Part shown: in pieces, positions 43,234 to 51,756 of the stretch | Numbering within the stretch: position 1 is the first letter of the stretch | Layout of the letters: every line of letters starts with the position of its first letter | Source: Pseudonocardia sulfidoxydans NBRC 16205 | GTDB taxonomy: Bacteria; Actinomycetota; Actinomycetes; Mycobacteriales; Pseudonocardiaceae | DNA length: 51,775 nt | NCBI RefSeq assembly: GCF_007989085.1 | Contig: NZ_BJVJ01000044.1 | Span: forward strand, 1 to 51,775 | Reading direction: 5' to 3' | Translations under genes and position numbers: made by a program | Notes under the pieces: generated by a model | What the model was told of the DNA's origin: nothing | Seen by the model: only the letters and a program-made list of their open reading frames with translations | Database searches by the model: none

Positions 43234-44177
43234 TCAGCTGGGGCCGATGTCGGTGGGGGTGAGGTCGACGCGGACGCGTCGGTAGGTGACGGGGTGGCGC
43301 CAGCGGCCGTGGTCCCAGCACACGTCGGCGTCGACCTCGACCACCACCTCGGGTTCGACCTTCGTGTAGACGAGGGGTCCGGCGCCGTACTGGCCGAACC
43401 TCGCTGCCGGGATCACCGGCGGCCACGGATGCGCCCCTACCGGCGCGCGCAACACGGCGGCGAGCTCGGCACGCTGCCCGGGCGCGAGCGGCCGGCTGCG
43501 GCCGACGACCCGCAACCTCCCGTCTCGGTCGTGGCGGCCCAGGACCAGCGCGTCGGGGTGGTCGAGCGGGCCGATGACGCCGCCGACGATGGCGTCGGTG
43601 GTGTGGTGGATGCGGACCTTGTCCCAGGCGTGGCGGTCGGGGCGGTAGCTGCGGCGCCGGTCCTTGACCACGACCCCCTCGATCCCGTTGCCGCCGTGGT
43701 CGGCCATCCACGCTTGGGCTCCGGTGAGGTCGCGGGTGGCCGGCATCAACGCCAACGGCGGCGCAGCGTCGTCGAGGAGCCGGCGCAGGGTTTTGCGCCG
43801 CTTGCGGTACTGCTCGGGCCGCAGGCCGCGGTTCTCGGCGACCAGGACGTCGAAGACGACGAACGTCGCCGGGGTGGCCTGGGAGCGGCGGGCGGCGTGC
43901 ATCGCGGAGGGATGGATGCGCCGCTGCAGGGCGGTGAAGTCGAGCCGGCCGCCGGTGCGGATGACCAGCTCCCCGTCGAGGACCGTCCCGTCCGGAACCT
44001 GCTGCAGCAGGGAGGTGGTGATCTCGGGGAAGTAGCGGGTCAGGAACCGCTGCTGACGCGATTGCAACACCACCCGCCCGTCCTGCACGAACGCGAGCGC
44101 GCGGTTAGTTGACTGAACTTGCGAGCGGCGCCGAAGCCGACCGGCTCAGGTAGGTCTCTGGCCCGCTCCAGGGCCAC
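43234..44177 (-). pseudogene. ATP-dependent DNA ligase lacking the active-site lysine region
   Basis: From 44088 the frame is a LigC/LigD-type ATP-dependent ligase: LDGELVI, VVFDVLVAEN, EGVVVKDR and WDKVR correspond to later nucleotidyltransferase motifs, followed by an OB-fold domain. The expected N-terminal lead-in (VALERARDLPEPVGF) lies at about 44130-44177 but in another frame. The segment that should hold motif I KxDG is missing between them. A small deletion with frameshift is the simplest explanation, and the product should be unable to form the enzyme-AMP intermediate. A short start at GTG 44103 or ATG 44088 is possible but would still lack the lysine. Confidence 0.75.
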
Positions 44178-44240
44178 CGTGTCCAGCGATACTTCTTCCG
44201 TACCAAACGGGGCAGATGACCTACGCGAGGGACGAACGCG

Positions 44241-44552
44241 ATGACGGCGCACATTGCAATTGATCACGAGCAAACGCCACAACATCCGTCGCGGTGCTGG
44301 TGTTGCGGCAGGCTCGAGGACCCGGACAGGTTGGTGTGCCTGGGCAGCCGCCCTGAGGTCGGGGTGTGCGTCCGCTGCGCACACTCGTTGAGCAAGTGGG
44401 CCTGGGAGATCGAAGACCAGTCTCGCAGCGGGCTCGCCGTCCGCGTCCGCGAACGCTTTCGGCGGCTGCGCAAGTACGTGGTCCGCCGGGGCTGGCACAA
44501 CCGCAAGTTCATCGGCGGCCTGCTCCGTTGGGTCGGACGGTTCACGCCCTGA
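44241..44552 (+). CDS. Small zinc-ribbon-like hypothetical protein
   Basis: 103 residues. Cysteines in RCWCCGR and VCLGS, then VGVCVRC, form a probable zinc ribbon (residues ~19-48), followed by a basic helical tail (RFRRLRKYVVRRGWHNRKF). GAGGGA lies before the ATG. I recall similar short proteins in actinomycetes, without known function. It overlaps the convergent thioredoxin-like gene by 11 bases at the 3' end. Confidence 0.65.
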   Translation: MTAHIAIDHEQTPQHPSRCWCCGRLEDPDRLVCLGSRPEVGVCVRCAHSLSKWAWEIEDQSRSGLAVRVRERFRRLRKYVVRRGWHNRKFIGGLLRWVGRFTP

Positions 44553-44847
44553 TCAGTGCCTCTCGCAGGGCCTCAACATCCGGAACTCCAGCCGGACCGC
44601 CGGCCGTCGCATACAGTCGGCACGTCACCCCGGTCGGCGCATCCGGGACGGCGAACGGGTCGACACCGTCGATGAGGAACGTTGGCGACCCGATGAAGCC
44701 TCGCCGCTGTGCCTCCGCGGCCGAGTCGATCACCGTGATCGTCACCGGAGCCGCCTCCAGACCCGCCGCCTCAGCAGCAGCGTGCACCACCTCCAGCGCT
44801 GCGGCCTCGTTCGCGCATTCCGGCACGACCAGTAGTTCGATCACCAC
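44542..44847 (-). CDS. Thioredoxin-fold small protein
   Basis: 101 residues with a thioredoxin-like pattern: LLVVPECAN at residues 5-13, VTITVID strand, the cis-Pro loop GSPTFLIDGVDPFA, and a final helix. A single Cys replaces the CxxC pair. Similar short proteins occur beside alkylmercury lyase-like and resistance genes. Role uncertain. It is convergent with the zinc-ribbon gene and divergent from the recombinase gene. Confidence 0.75.
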   Translation of the reverse strand: MVIELLVVPECANEAAALEVVHAAAEAAGLEAAPVTITVIDSAAEAQRRGFIGSPTFLIDGVDPFAVPDAPTGVTCRLYATAGGPAGVPDVEALREALIRA

Positions 44848-44915
44848 AGCGCCACTATCTACCTCGCTGGGGCCTCGAGGCCACTAGAACTCAACCCGCT
44901 CTCCTGCTGGGTCGG

Positions 44916-46154
44916 GTGAACGTGTCGGCGCGCCTGAGCCCCTCGGCGGGTACGGCTGGCCACGCTGGGCTGATGGCGTCAGCCGGGCGGGTCGGTCGGG
45001 TCGAGCGACGACGGGACTCCAGCCTGGGCTGGCTGGTGGTATTCCCTGACGTTGAGCACCATGCGGGGTCGTCCTACCTGCGCGAGCTCGCCGCGTCGGA
45101 CTGCAGCCCGGCCACAATCCGCAGCTACGCCTACGCGCTGCTGCGCTGGTTCCGGTTCCTGCACGAACGGCTCGTGCGCTGGGATCGGGCCGAACGAACC
45201 GACGTGCGCGCGTTCGTCGAGCACCTGCGCGAGGTCCCGAACCCGCAGCGGCGGCGCGGCCGCCCGGACGCGCCGCCGCTCGGGGTGGTCAACCCGCGCA
45301 CCGGCAAGCAGGCGCCGGGCAGGCAGTACGCGGCCCGCACGATCAACCACCAGCTCAGCGTGCTGTTCGGGTTCTACGACCATGCCTGCGCGGCCGGTTT
45401 CGGGCCGCTGGTCAACCCGGTCCCGGCGCAGCGAGGACGAGATGGCGGGCGAGTGCTGGCTCACCACAACCCGATGGAGGACTTCGTCGTCCACCGACGG
45501 GCGACCTACCGGCAGAAGCAACCGAAACCGACCTGGCGGGCGATCCCGGACCAGGCGGCCGAGCAGCTGTTCGGAGTGTTGCGCTGCCACCGCGACCGCG
45601 CGCTGATCTCGTTCTGGCTGTCCTCGGGGGTCCGTGCCGCGGAGCTGCTCGGGCTGCGCCACGGCGATCTCGACGTCGGCGCCCACACGATCACTGTGGT
45701 CAGCAAGGGCAGCCGGGCCCGCGAGGAGGTCCCGGCGAGCGTGGACTCGTTTGCCTGGTTGGCGCTCTACCTCGCCGAAGACCGCCCACCACTGGTCGAG
45801 GGCGGACCGCTCTGGTGGACCCGCACCCAGCCGCCGCGGCCGTTGACCTATCACGCCGCCCGCGCCGCCCTGCAGCGCGCGAACGCCGTGTTGGGCACTA
45901 ACTGGACGCTGCACGACCTGCGGCACACCGCGGCGCAGCGGATGCTCGCCGACCCGGCGTTCACCCTGGTCGACGTGCAGACGATCCTGCGCCACGCGAG
46001 CGTGACGACCACCCAGATCTACACCCAGCCCAGGCTGGAGGACCTGATCGAGAAGGTGCTTGAGCACTACGCTCGACCGCCGGCGCCGGCGCCGACGCTC
46101 GACCCCGGCTACGACGCGTCCGCTGTCCACGAACTACTCGGCATCCGGCGATGA
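44916..46154 (+). CDS. Tyrosine recombinase, first of tandem pair (TnpA-like)
   Basis: A 412-residue site-specific recombinase. The N-terminal SAM-like core-binding domain is at about residues 50-165 and the catalytic domain from about 205. Visible catalytic residues are Arg240 (SSGVRAAELLGL), His333-x2-Arg336 (LHDLRHTAA), His360 (LRHASVT) and Tyr369 (TTQIYTQ). Its stop overlaps the next recombinase gene as ATGA. The order of a ~400-residue followed by a larger recombinase matches TnpA-TnpB of Tn554. The start may be GTG 44916 or ATG 44973. Confidence 0.9.
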   Translation: MNVSARLSPSAGTAGHAGLMASAGRVGRVERRRDSSLGWLVVFPDVEHHAGSSYLRELAASDCSPATIRSYAYALLRWFRFLHERLVRWDRAERTDVRAFVEHLREVPNPQRRRGRPDAPPLGVVNPRTGKQAPGRQYAARTINHQLSVLFGFYDHACAAGFGPLVNPVPAQRGRDGGRVLAHHNPMEDFVVHRRATYRQKQPKPTWRAIPDQAAEQLFGVLRCHRDRALISFWLSSGVRAAELLGLRHGDLDVGAHTITVVSKGSRAREEVPASVDSFAWLALYLAEDRPPLVEGGPLWWTRTQPPRPLTYHAARAALQRANAVLGTNWTLHDLRHTAAQRMLADPAFTLVDVQTILRHASVTTTQIYTQPRLEDLIEKVLEHYARPPAPAPTLDPGYDASAVHELLGIRR

Positions 46155-48664
46155 TCCCGCCCTCACAGATCCCGCCGTCACGCGCGATCGCCGCAGCGAC
46201 CCGACGTGGGAGCAGCCCCCGCATTCAGCTGCTGTCTCGGCCCGGGTCGCCGGTTGCGGCAGCGATCCCGCCGGATGACCGGTTCGGCGCGGACGGGAAG
46301 GTCCGGCTGATGGTCGCCTACGACGCCGGCCAACCACCGCCCCCGCTGCCTGCCCATGGGGCCGGCCACGCGGTGCAACACCTCGACGTCGATGACACCA
46401 CCGCCGCGGTGCTCGATCGCCTTGACCCCGACCGCAGGTCTGTCTTGATCGGCAAGACTGTTCCCCGACGCTGCCGGGTCTTGTTGGGCTGGCTCGATCG
46501 TTTCGAGGGTGACACGTGGGAACAGCGCTGGCTCGCATCTGGCGCTGACGCCGCCCCGAAGACCTGGGCGACCACGGCCTTCCCCGACTTCACCTCGACC
46601 TGGCAGCGCGCCGATCTCAGCGGCGGGCTCTACATGCTGATCCAAGCGCGCGTGCTGCGGCCCTCCTACGGCTGGCTGCTGACCTGCAGCCGCGTCTATG
46701 TCGGGCTCGAGCGGTTCCTGCAGATCAACGCCTCTGACGACCTTCCTGGCCTCCGCGACCTCCAGCCCTACCGCCACGCACTGGCCCGGCACCAACGCGA
46801 CGCCGAACACGGCATCGCCCGCGTGATGATCCGGACCGGCAAACCGCTCGTCGACCTGCAGGGCGAGGACCTGCTCCACTATGCCGACGTCGTCCGCACC
46901 TCCGGCCGGAGCCGCCGCGAACACCTCGCCTGGGAACTGCTCGTCACGCTCGGGGTGTTCACCAACGAACCACCGACGCTGCGCGCGGCGTGGTCGGCCA
47001 AGGGCAACACCCGCCAGCACTCCGTCGCCACCCTCGTCGACCGCTACGGCATCGCGCCATCAGGCGTGCGTGACCTGCTCGTCGACTACCTCAACGAGCT
47101 CAAGCCCGGCATGGATTACGCCTCGCTCAGTGGCCTGGCCTACCGCCTGGTCCGGCTGTTCTGGTGGGAGATCCTGCAGATCAACCCCAGCCAGGCCGAC
47201 CTGCGGCTGGACCCGCACACGACTGCGACCTGGCGAGAGCGGCTGGCCGTCACCAGCGACGGACGACCGCGCCGCGAGATCCACTCTATCCTGTTCGCGA
47301 TCCGAGCGCTCTACCGCGACCTCGCCGAATGGGCGCACGACGACCCGGCCCGCTGGGGCGTGTGGGTCGCACCCTGCCCGGTCCCACGCGCGCAGTCCCG
47401 CGCCGCCGCGAAAGACAAGCGCCGGCAGAAGGCCCAAACCCAAGCCCGCACCCGCGCTCTCACCCCACTGCTGCCGGCCTACCTCGCAGCCGCCCACGCC
47501 CGCATGGACTGGGGCCAACGACTGCTTCAGGCCGCTCAGGACACGCCGGAAATCGAGACGTTCGTCGTCGACGGCGTCCACTACACCCGCCGCCCGACCA
47601 CCAGCCGCTATGACTACCTCCGCCCTTCCCAGACCTGGGCCGACGTCCTTCACATCGAGCCCGGCGCCCGGCCCGTCCCGCTCGACCGCGGACACGTCAA
47701 CATCTCCAAGCTCGAGGAGGACGCCTTCTGGGCCTGGGCCATCGTCGAGACGCTGCGCCACAGCGGCATCCGGATCGAGGAGCTCCTCGAGCTCACGCAG
47801 CTGTCGCTGCGCCACTACACGCCGGCGACGACGAATACCCTCGTCCCGCTGCTGCACATCGTCCCGTCCAAGACCGACGCCGAACGACTCATCCCCATCA
47901 GCCCCGAACTGGTCACCGTTCTGCTCGCGGTGCAACGGCGCGCTAAGAACGGCGCCGACCAGGTCCCGCTCTCGGTCCGCTACGACCCGCACGAGAAGAC
48001 CCACGGCGAACCCCTGCCGCATCTGTTCGCCCGCCGCCTAGGCACCCGCCAGGAAGTGATCTCTCCGTTCTACGTCCGCACCCTGCTGGGCGGCACCGCC
48101 GCCTGGGCCGGCCTGCGCGACGCCGACGGCCCCGTCCACTTCACCCCGCACGACTTCCGCCGCCTGTTCACCACCGAACTCGTCGGTTCCGGGCTGCCAC
48201 TGCACATCGCGGCCAGCCTGCTCGGCCACCTCAGCCTCGACACCACCCGCGGCTACACCGCCGTGTTCCCCGAGCACGTCATCGCCGCCCACGAAGCGGC
48301 CATCGAGCGGCGTCGAAAGCTGCGACCCGACGGCGAACTGCGATCCGCGACCAGCGACGAATGGGCCGAGTTCGAGCAGCACTTCCTGCTCCGCAAGGTC
48401 GCTCTCGGCAGCTGCCACCGCCCCTACGGCACACCCTGCGTCCATGAACACGCCTGCACCCGGTGCCGCTTCCTCCGCGTCGACCCCGCCCAGATCGGCC
48501 GCATCGAGGACATGACCGCCAACGCGGAAGCCCGCCTGTCCGAAGCCCGAGACAAGGTCTGGCTCGGCGAAGTCGCAGCGCTCGAAGAGAGCCTCGGACA
48601 CCTCCGTCGACGCCACGCCGAAGCCATAGCCCAGCAGAACCAGGACACCCGAGAGTTCAGTTAA
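46151..48664 (+). CDS. Large tyrosine recombinase, second of tandem pair (TnpB-like)
   Basis: 837 residues. A long N-terminal region of unknown function occupies about 1-500. The catalytic domain has Arg near 540 (RHSGIRIEELLEL), HDFRR near 665, GHLSLDTTRGY with the Tyr near 701. The C-terminal Cys/His segment CHRPYGTPCVHEHACTRCRF may bind zinc, as in many TnpB-type integrases. It is translationally coupled to the first recombinase. In Tn554 both enzymes and a small TnpC act together; no TnpC-like gene follows here. Confidence 0.88.
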   Translation: MIPPSQIPPSRAIAAATRRGSSPRIQLLSRPGSPVAAAIPPDDRFGADGKVRLMVAYDAGQPPPPLPAHGAGHAVQHLDVDDTTAAVLDRLDPDRRSVLIGKTVPRRCRVLLGWLDRFEGDTWEQRWLASGADAAPKTWATTAFPDFTSTWQRADLSGGLYMLIQARVLRPSYGWLLTCSRVYVGLERFLQINASDDLPGLRDLQPYRHALARHQRDAEHGIARVMIRTGKPLVDLQGEDLLHYADVVRTSGRSRREHLAWELLVTLGVFTNEPPTLRAAWSAKGNTRQHSVATLVDRYGIAPSGVRDLLVDYLNELKPGMDYASLSGLAYRLVRLFWWEILQINPSQADLRLDPHTTATWRERLAVTSDGRPRREIHSILFAIRALYRDLAEWAHDDPARWGVWVAPCPVPRAQSRAAAKDKRRQKAQTQARTRALTPLLPAYLAAAHARMDWGQRLLQAAQDTPEIETFVVDGVHYTRRPTTSRYDYLRPSQTWADVLHIEPGARPVPLDRGHVNISKLEEDAFWAWAIVETLRHSGIRIEELLELTQLSLRHYTPATTNTLVPLLHIVPSKTDAERLIPISPELVTVLLAVQRRAKNGADQVPLSVRYDPHEKTHGEPLPHLFARRLGTRQEVISPFYVRTLLGGTAAWAGLRDADGPVHFTPHDFRRLFTTELVGSGLPLHIAASLLGHLSLDTTRGYTAVFPEHVIAAHEAAIERRRKLRPDGELRSATSDEWAEFEQHFLLRKVALGSCHRPYGTPCVHEHACTRCRFLRVDPAQIGRIEDMTANAEARLSEARDKVWLGEVAALEESLGHLRRRHAEAIAQQNQDTREFS

Positions 48665-48910
48665 GGAAGCCATCGAACTTGGGCTCGAAACTGAACCGCT
48701 CCGCCCGCTCGACGTCCGGGAGCGCGTCGGCGGGCCGGGCGGTCATCGGCCGCACCGGCGGCCGCAGCACCACCGCACCTGCTCCCGTTCCCGCCATTGA
48801 ACGAGGGTAGGCACGTCACGACGGGCTGACCTGCAGCGGACCGACCGTCACCACCTCCGGCGAGCACTCACCCGGAGCGGGATCGCGCCGATGGGCGAGA
48901 CGTCACCCTC

Positions 48911-48926
48911 TCGAACGCTTGTTCGA
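48911..48926. promoter_or_regulatory. Perfect LexA box
   Basis: TCGAAC-GCTT-GTTCGA is an exact match to the actinobacterial SOS box TCGAAC-N4-GTTCGA. It lies 28 bases before GTG 48954, an ordinary operator distance, so the two coupled genes downstream should be repressed by LexA and induced by DNA damage. Confidence 0.8.
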
Positions 48927-48953
48927 TCATGGTGGTCGGCGGAGCATGGTCGG

Positions 48954-49259
48954 GTGCGTGCGCATGAGGAGAAACGGGATCGGGAACGCCGCGAGACCCG
49001 GGAGCGGATCGAGGCCGGCGCGAAGGCGTTGCGCAAGCTGGGCAGCGCCCGGCAGTTCGCCGACAACTACCGCGAGGCCTACATGCTGTTCTGCGTGGCG
49101 GCGGTGTTCGACACCCTGGCCGGGCACACGGAGCGGGTGCCGTCGGTGATGGTGTCGGATGCGCTGCGCGCGTGTCAGTATCTGCTCGAGCCTCTTCCGG
49201 GTGATCGACGTCGCGAGGCCGGTCGGCCGGCGGGTGTTCGGCCGTTGGACCAGTCGTGA
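48954..49259 (+). CDS. SOS-controlled hypothetical protein
   Basis: 101 residues of unknown family: a charged N-terminal helix (VRAHEEKRDRERRETRERIE), then KALRKLGSARQFADNYREAY and a hydrophobic helix MLFCVAAVFDTLAGH. It reads as an all-helical protein. GTG 48954 is the start I prefer because it follows the LexA box; ATG 48891 would place the box inside the coding region. The stop overlaps the next small gene as GTGA. Confidence 0.6.
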   Translation: MRAHEEKRDRERRETRERIEAGAKALRKLGSARQFADNYREAYMLFCVAAVFDTLAGHTERVPSVMVSDALRACQYLLEPLPGDRRREAGRPAGVRPLDQS

Positions 49260-49432
49260 GCGACGAGCAGACTGTGCCGACGGTCCGTGACCGCGCCGTC
49301 GGCGCCGGGATCTCCGAGGCGAAGCTCCTCGCCTACGTCGAGGGTGGGCAGTTGTTGCTCGATGGGGACGTGGTGTGCGAGCTCGACCAGCCCGCGCCGC
49401 CCGGGACCCGGATTCTCGTCGCCGGAGGCTGA
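49256..49432 (+). CDS. 58-residue protein, coupled to the SOS gene
   Basis: A GTG start overlaps the previous stop as GTGA and gives a well-formed small protein: TVRDRAVGAGISEAKLLAYV, then EGGQLLLDGDVV and a Pro-Gly-Thr end. The helix-strand order and the 'EGG...LDGD' turn loosely resemble an S4 RNA-binding fold, but the domain is too short to be sure. Coupling implies a shared role with the preceding protein. Confidence 0.55.
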   Translation: MSDEQTVPTVRDRAVGAGISEAKLLAYVEGGQLLLDGDVVCELDQPAPPGTRILVAGG

Positions 49433-49761
49433 GTCCTGCACCGTCGCCGCGGCTCCGTTTCGGGCGCGAAACGCCTGTCCCGTTGCGTCTCGGCCGGCCC
49501 GGCCCGCGCCTCGTGGTCGGGCGCCGGTCAGCGCGTCCCGCCCTCACCGACCGGCCGGGGCGACCATGAACGCGAGCGTCGCACCGACCGCAGGTGCGGC
49601 GGTGACCTGGTCACTGTCGAGCAGGCGGCGGAGAGCTGTCCGGACTGGCCGATGACGTCGTTGCGGCTCCTCGCCCGCCGCGGCGAGCGCGTCGGGTCGA
49701 ACCAATACGTCCCCTGGTAGAGCTGGTCGAGGCCCGTCTCGGTGGGCGGGTGGCTGCTGGG
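49433..49761. other. Intergenic region
   Basis: About 330 bases between convergent genes. I see no convincing gene, repeat or hairpin with a T-run. Confidence 0.3.
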
Positions 49762-50184
49762 TTATACGTCGAAGGCGGTGCAGCTGGTGGGCAATGGGGT
49801 TCGGGTGTGTAGGGCGGTGGTGGCGGTCCACCCGGCGAGGTCGACGGTTTCGATCTTGGAGTAGGCGCCGAACTGGCACACCACGGTGACGTCCTGGCCG
49901 CGGGGTATCTGTCGGAGTGGGGGCGGGTCGCCGGGTTCGCGTCGTGCGGTTGGGCGGCAGTCGAACTGCCACGCGCACGCCCACCACCCGTCCGGGGACT
50001 GCGGGTAGACGGGGCTGTCGACGACGACCCGGGCGGCTTGGGCGTCGACCTGCAGCGGCCCGGCGGTGGCCGTGCTGAACGCGCCGATGGTGGCGATGGT
50101 GGCGAGCCATGTCGCGACCGCGGCGCCGATCAGGAGCCATCGCCGCCGTCGGGTGGCGGGCGGCGGGGTGTGCGGGGGCTGCAT
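49762..50184 (-). CDS. Membrane-anchored extracytoplasmic protein, paralog A
   Basis: 140 residues. A basic N-terminus, one hydrophobic helix (WLLIGAAVATWLATIATIGAF) acting as signal anchor, then a small domain with WACAWQFDC and a C-terminal VVCQFGAYSKIE...CTAFDV. The last ~40 residues match the protein at 50346 (VCQLGAYSKVE...CSTFDL), so the two are paralogs. Cysteines probably form disulfides outside the cell. Unknown function. Confidence 0.6.
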   Translation of the reverse strand: MQPPHTPPPATRRRRWLLIGAAVATWLATIATIGAFSTATAGPLQVDAQAARVVVDSPVYPQSPDGWWACAWQFDCRPTARREPGDPPPLRQIPRGQDVTVVCQFGAYSKIETVDLAGWTATTALHTRTPLPTSCTAFDV

Positions 50185-50345
50185 CGTGGGGTCTCGACCT
50201 TCTCGGCCCGGTCGGGGCCGGCTCGATCACGAAGGGGCAGGACGCGCGACGGCACGCGCGACGGCACGGCCGCACGCCCGAGTGCGGGCCCGGCGCCCGG
50301 GGACGGCGGCATAGTCGACACGACCGGGGAGGGCCGCGGCGGGCG

Positions 50346-50903
50346 TCAGAGGTCGAAGGTGGAGCACAGCGGCGGGGCGCCGAACAGGCCGTGCACCTCG
50401 CGGCTCGGGGCCCACCCGTCCCGGTTGCCTTGCTCGACCTTCGAGTAGGCGCCGAGCTGGCACACCACCCGGGCCCAGGCGGTCCGTGTGCCGATCCAGG
50501 CCGGTTCGGGATCCCCGGGGAGCCTTGCGGCGTTGGGCCGGCACCCGCGCCTCACCGCGTCGTCGTCGACCTCGTCGAGCCCGCCGCTCGCTGTGCCCGT
50601 GCTCGGTTTGCCTGTGCTCGCTGTGCCCGTGTTCGGTGCGACGGTGCCGATCGGGTGGTCCTGGCTGCAGGCAGACCATACGTCGGGCGAGCTCGCGTAG
50701 ACCGGGACGTCGGGGCGGGTGAACCACCCGGGCTGGCCCCGGTGCGGCGCGGTCGTGGTGCCCAGCAACGGGAGCAAACCGGCAAACACCAGCGCTCCCG
50801 CCAGCACGATGATCTGGAACTCCCACCGGCCGCAGCCTCGGGGCCGATCCTCGTACCCGAACTCACGCTCGAACTCGGCGTCGTGCTCGTGGTCGTGGTC
50901 CAT
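50346..50903 (-). CDS. Membrane-anchored extracytoplasmic protein, paralog B
   Basis: 185 residues. An acidic N-terminus (DHDHEHDAEFEREFGYED), one hydrophobic helix (FQIIVLAGALVFAGLLPLL), then an extracytoplasmic domain. A Thr/Ser/Gly-rich spacer (TGTASTGKPSTGTASGG) comes from short DNA tandem repeats at about 50580-50640. The conserved C-terminal module VCQLGAYSKVEQGNRDGW then CSTFDL is shared with the neighbour at 49762. ATG 50903 is chosen; a longer frame adds a non-conserved basic stretch. Confidence 0.6.
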   Translation of the reverse strand: MDHDHEHDAEFEREFGYEDRPRGCGRWEFQIIVLAGALVFAGLLPLLGTTTAPHRGQPGWFTRPDVPVYASSPDVWSACSQDHPIGTVAPNTGTASTGKPSTGTASGGLDEVDDDAVRRGCRPNAARLPGDPEPAWIGTRTAWARVVCQLGAYSKVEQGNRDGWAPSREVHGLFGAPPLCSTFDL

Positions 50904-51172
50904 GACTGCCTGCGCCCCGTCCCCACGTCCTTGGCCCCAGCCGTCGCCGGGCGTGTGAGGCGGAGAGTCGCAGCGCACCGGGGTCGACCGCCGGTGATCA
51001 CAGTGAACTGTGTGCGGGTGCGAACCCGCGCCCCGACAGGAGAGGCCGCCGCGCACATCTGGAGTCACCGCGAGGTAGCCGCGGGTGCTGCTCGGCGAGA
51101 CGAGCGCGGATGGGCGCGATCGGGGTGATGACCGGTGTGCGGGCGGTCGGGTGACTGTGCCGTCGGGGATGC

Positions 51173-51199
51173 TGCGCTCAAGGCCGCGCGGGCCGAGAA
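51173..51199. repeat. 27-bp dispersed repeat, copy 2
   Basis: Identical to 38854-38880. It lies about 70 bases before the second structured leader, whereas copy 1 does not adjoin a leader. Confidence 0.7.
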
Positions 51200-51266
51200 A
51201 GTCTTGGTGGTCACGCCTTCGGCGTGCGGCGTGGTGCCCCTGAGCTTGTCACGGCCGCTCTCCCCA

Positions 51267-51326
51267 TCAAGGGCGCTGCGCTGCGCTCCGCGTCGCCTGC
51301 GGCGACAGACCTCCGGTCTGCCCGTG
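51267..51326 (+). ncRNA. Structured leader, copy 2
   Basis: Same 30-base start as copy 1 at 37598, then hairpins GTCGC-CTGCG-GCGAC and CAGACC-TCC-GGTCTG. Stem sequences are preserved and loops differ. It ends 115 bases before the ParB-domain gene. A further weaker similarity continues towards the start codon. Confidence 0.55.
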
Positions 51327-51441
51327 ACGGCGAGCCTCGGCGGCCGCGCCTGGGCGCTCGCGCGGTGGAGGGGCACGCCCCACCACCCCGACGGGACGGG
51401 GCACCACGCCTCGCATCCCCCAGAGACTGGGAGCTGCCGCC

Positions 51442-51756
51442 ATGAGCGAAACCACCACCCCCGCAACGACCACCCCCGCAATCCCTACTGCTGCATCGAC
51501 CACTGCCGCAACGACTTCTGCTGCAACAGCTGGGGGTGTCGAGCTGGTCGTCGTCGACCCGGCGACGCTGATCTTCGCCGCGAACGTGCGCGTCGACGCC
51601 CGCCTCGACGCCGGGTTCGTGAACAGCGTCCGGGAGCAGGGGGTGCTGCAGCCGATCGTGGCCCACCGCGACAGCGAGGGTGGTTTGGTGGTGCGGTTCG
51701 GGCACCGCCGCACCCTGGCCGCGATCGAGGCCGGCCGCGCCCAGGTCCCCGTCTAG
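51442..51756 (+). pseudogene. ParB-like N-terminal domain protein, apparently truncated
   Basis: A Thr/Ala-rich N-terminus (~30 residues) is followed by a ParB/Srx-type domain: LIFAANVRVDARLDAGFVNSVREQGVLQP, then VVRFGHRRTLAAIEAGRAQVPV. The GHRR segment is the CTP/phosphate-binding motif of ParB-like proteins. The frame stops just after this point, where family members normally continue for 100-250 residues. The following bases, GGCGTGTCCTGTAAGTCAG, resemble the end of an insertion sequence, so the gene is probably interrupted. GGGAG precedes the ATG. Confidence 0.6.

Larger units (their letters stand above)
50904..51441. other. Intergenic region with repeat and leader
   Basis: About 540 bases. 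It holds the second 27-bp repeat (51173-51199) and the second structured leader (51267-51326). The remaining bases show no convincing gene. Confidence 0.4.

Noticed and set aside
44040..44498. Minus-strand frame opposite the zinc-ribbon gene
   Set aside because: Mostly antisense of the plus-strand gene; only its last part (44130-44177) carries ligase N-terminal remnants.
50580..50640. Short tandem repeats as a CRISPR-like array
   Set aside because: The repeats are imperfect, a few bases long and lie inside a coding Thr/Ser/Gly spacer.
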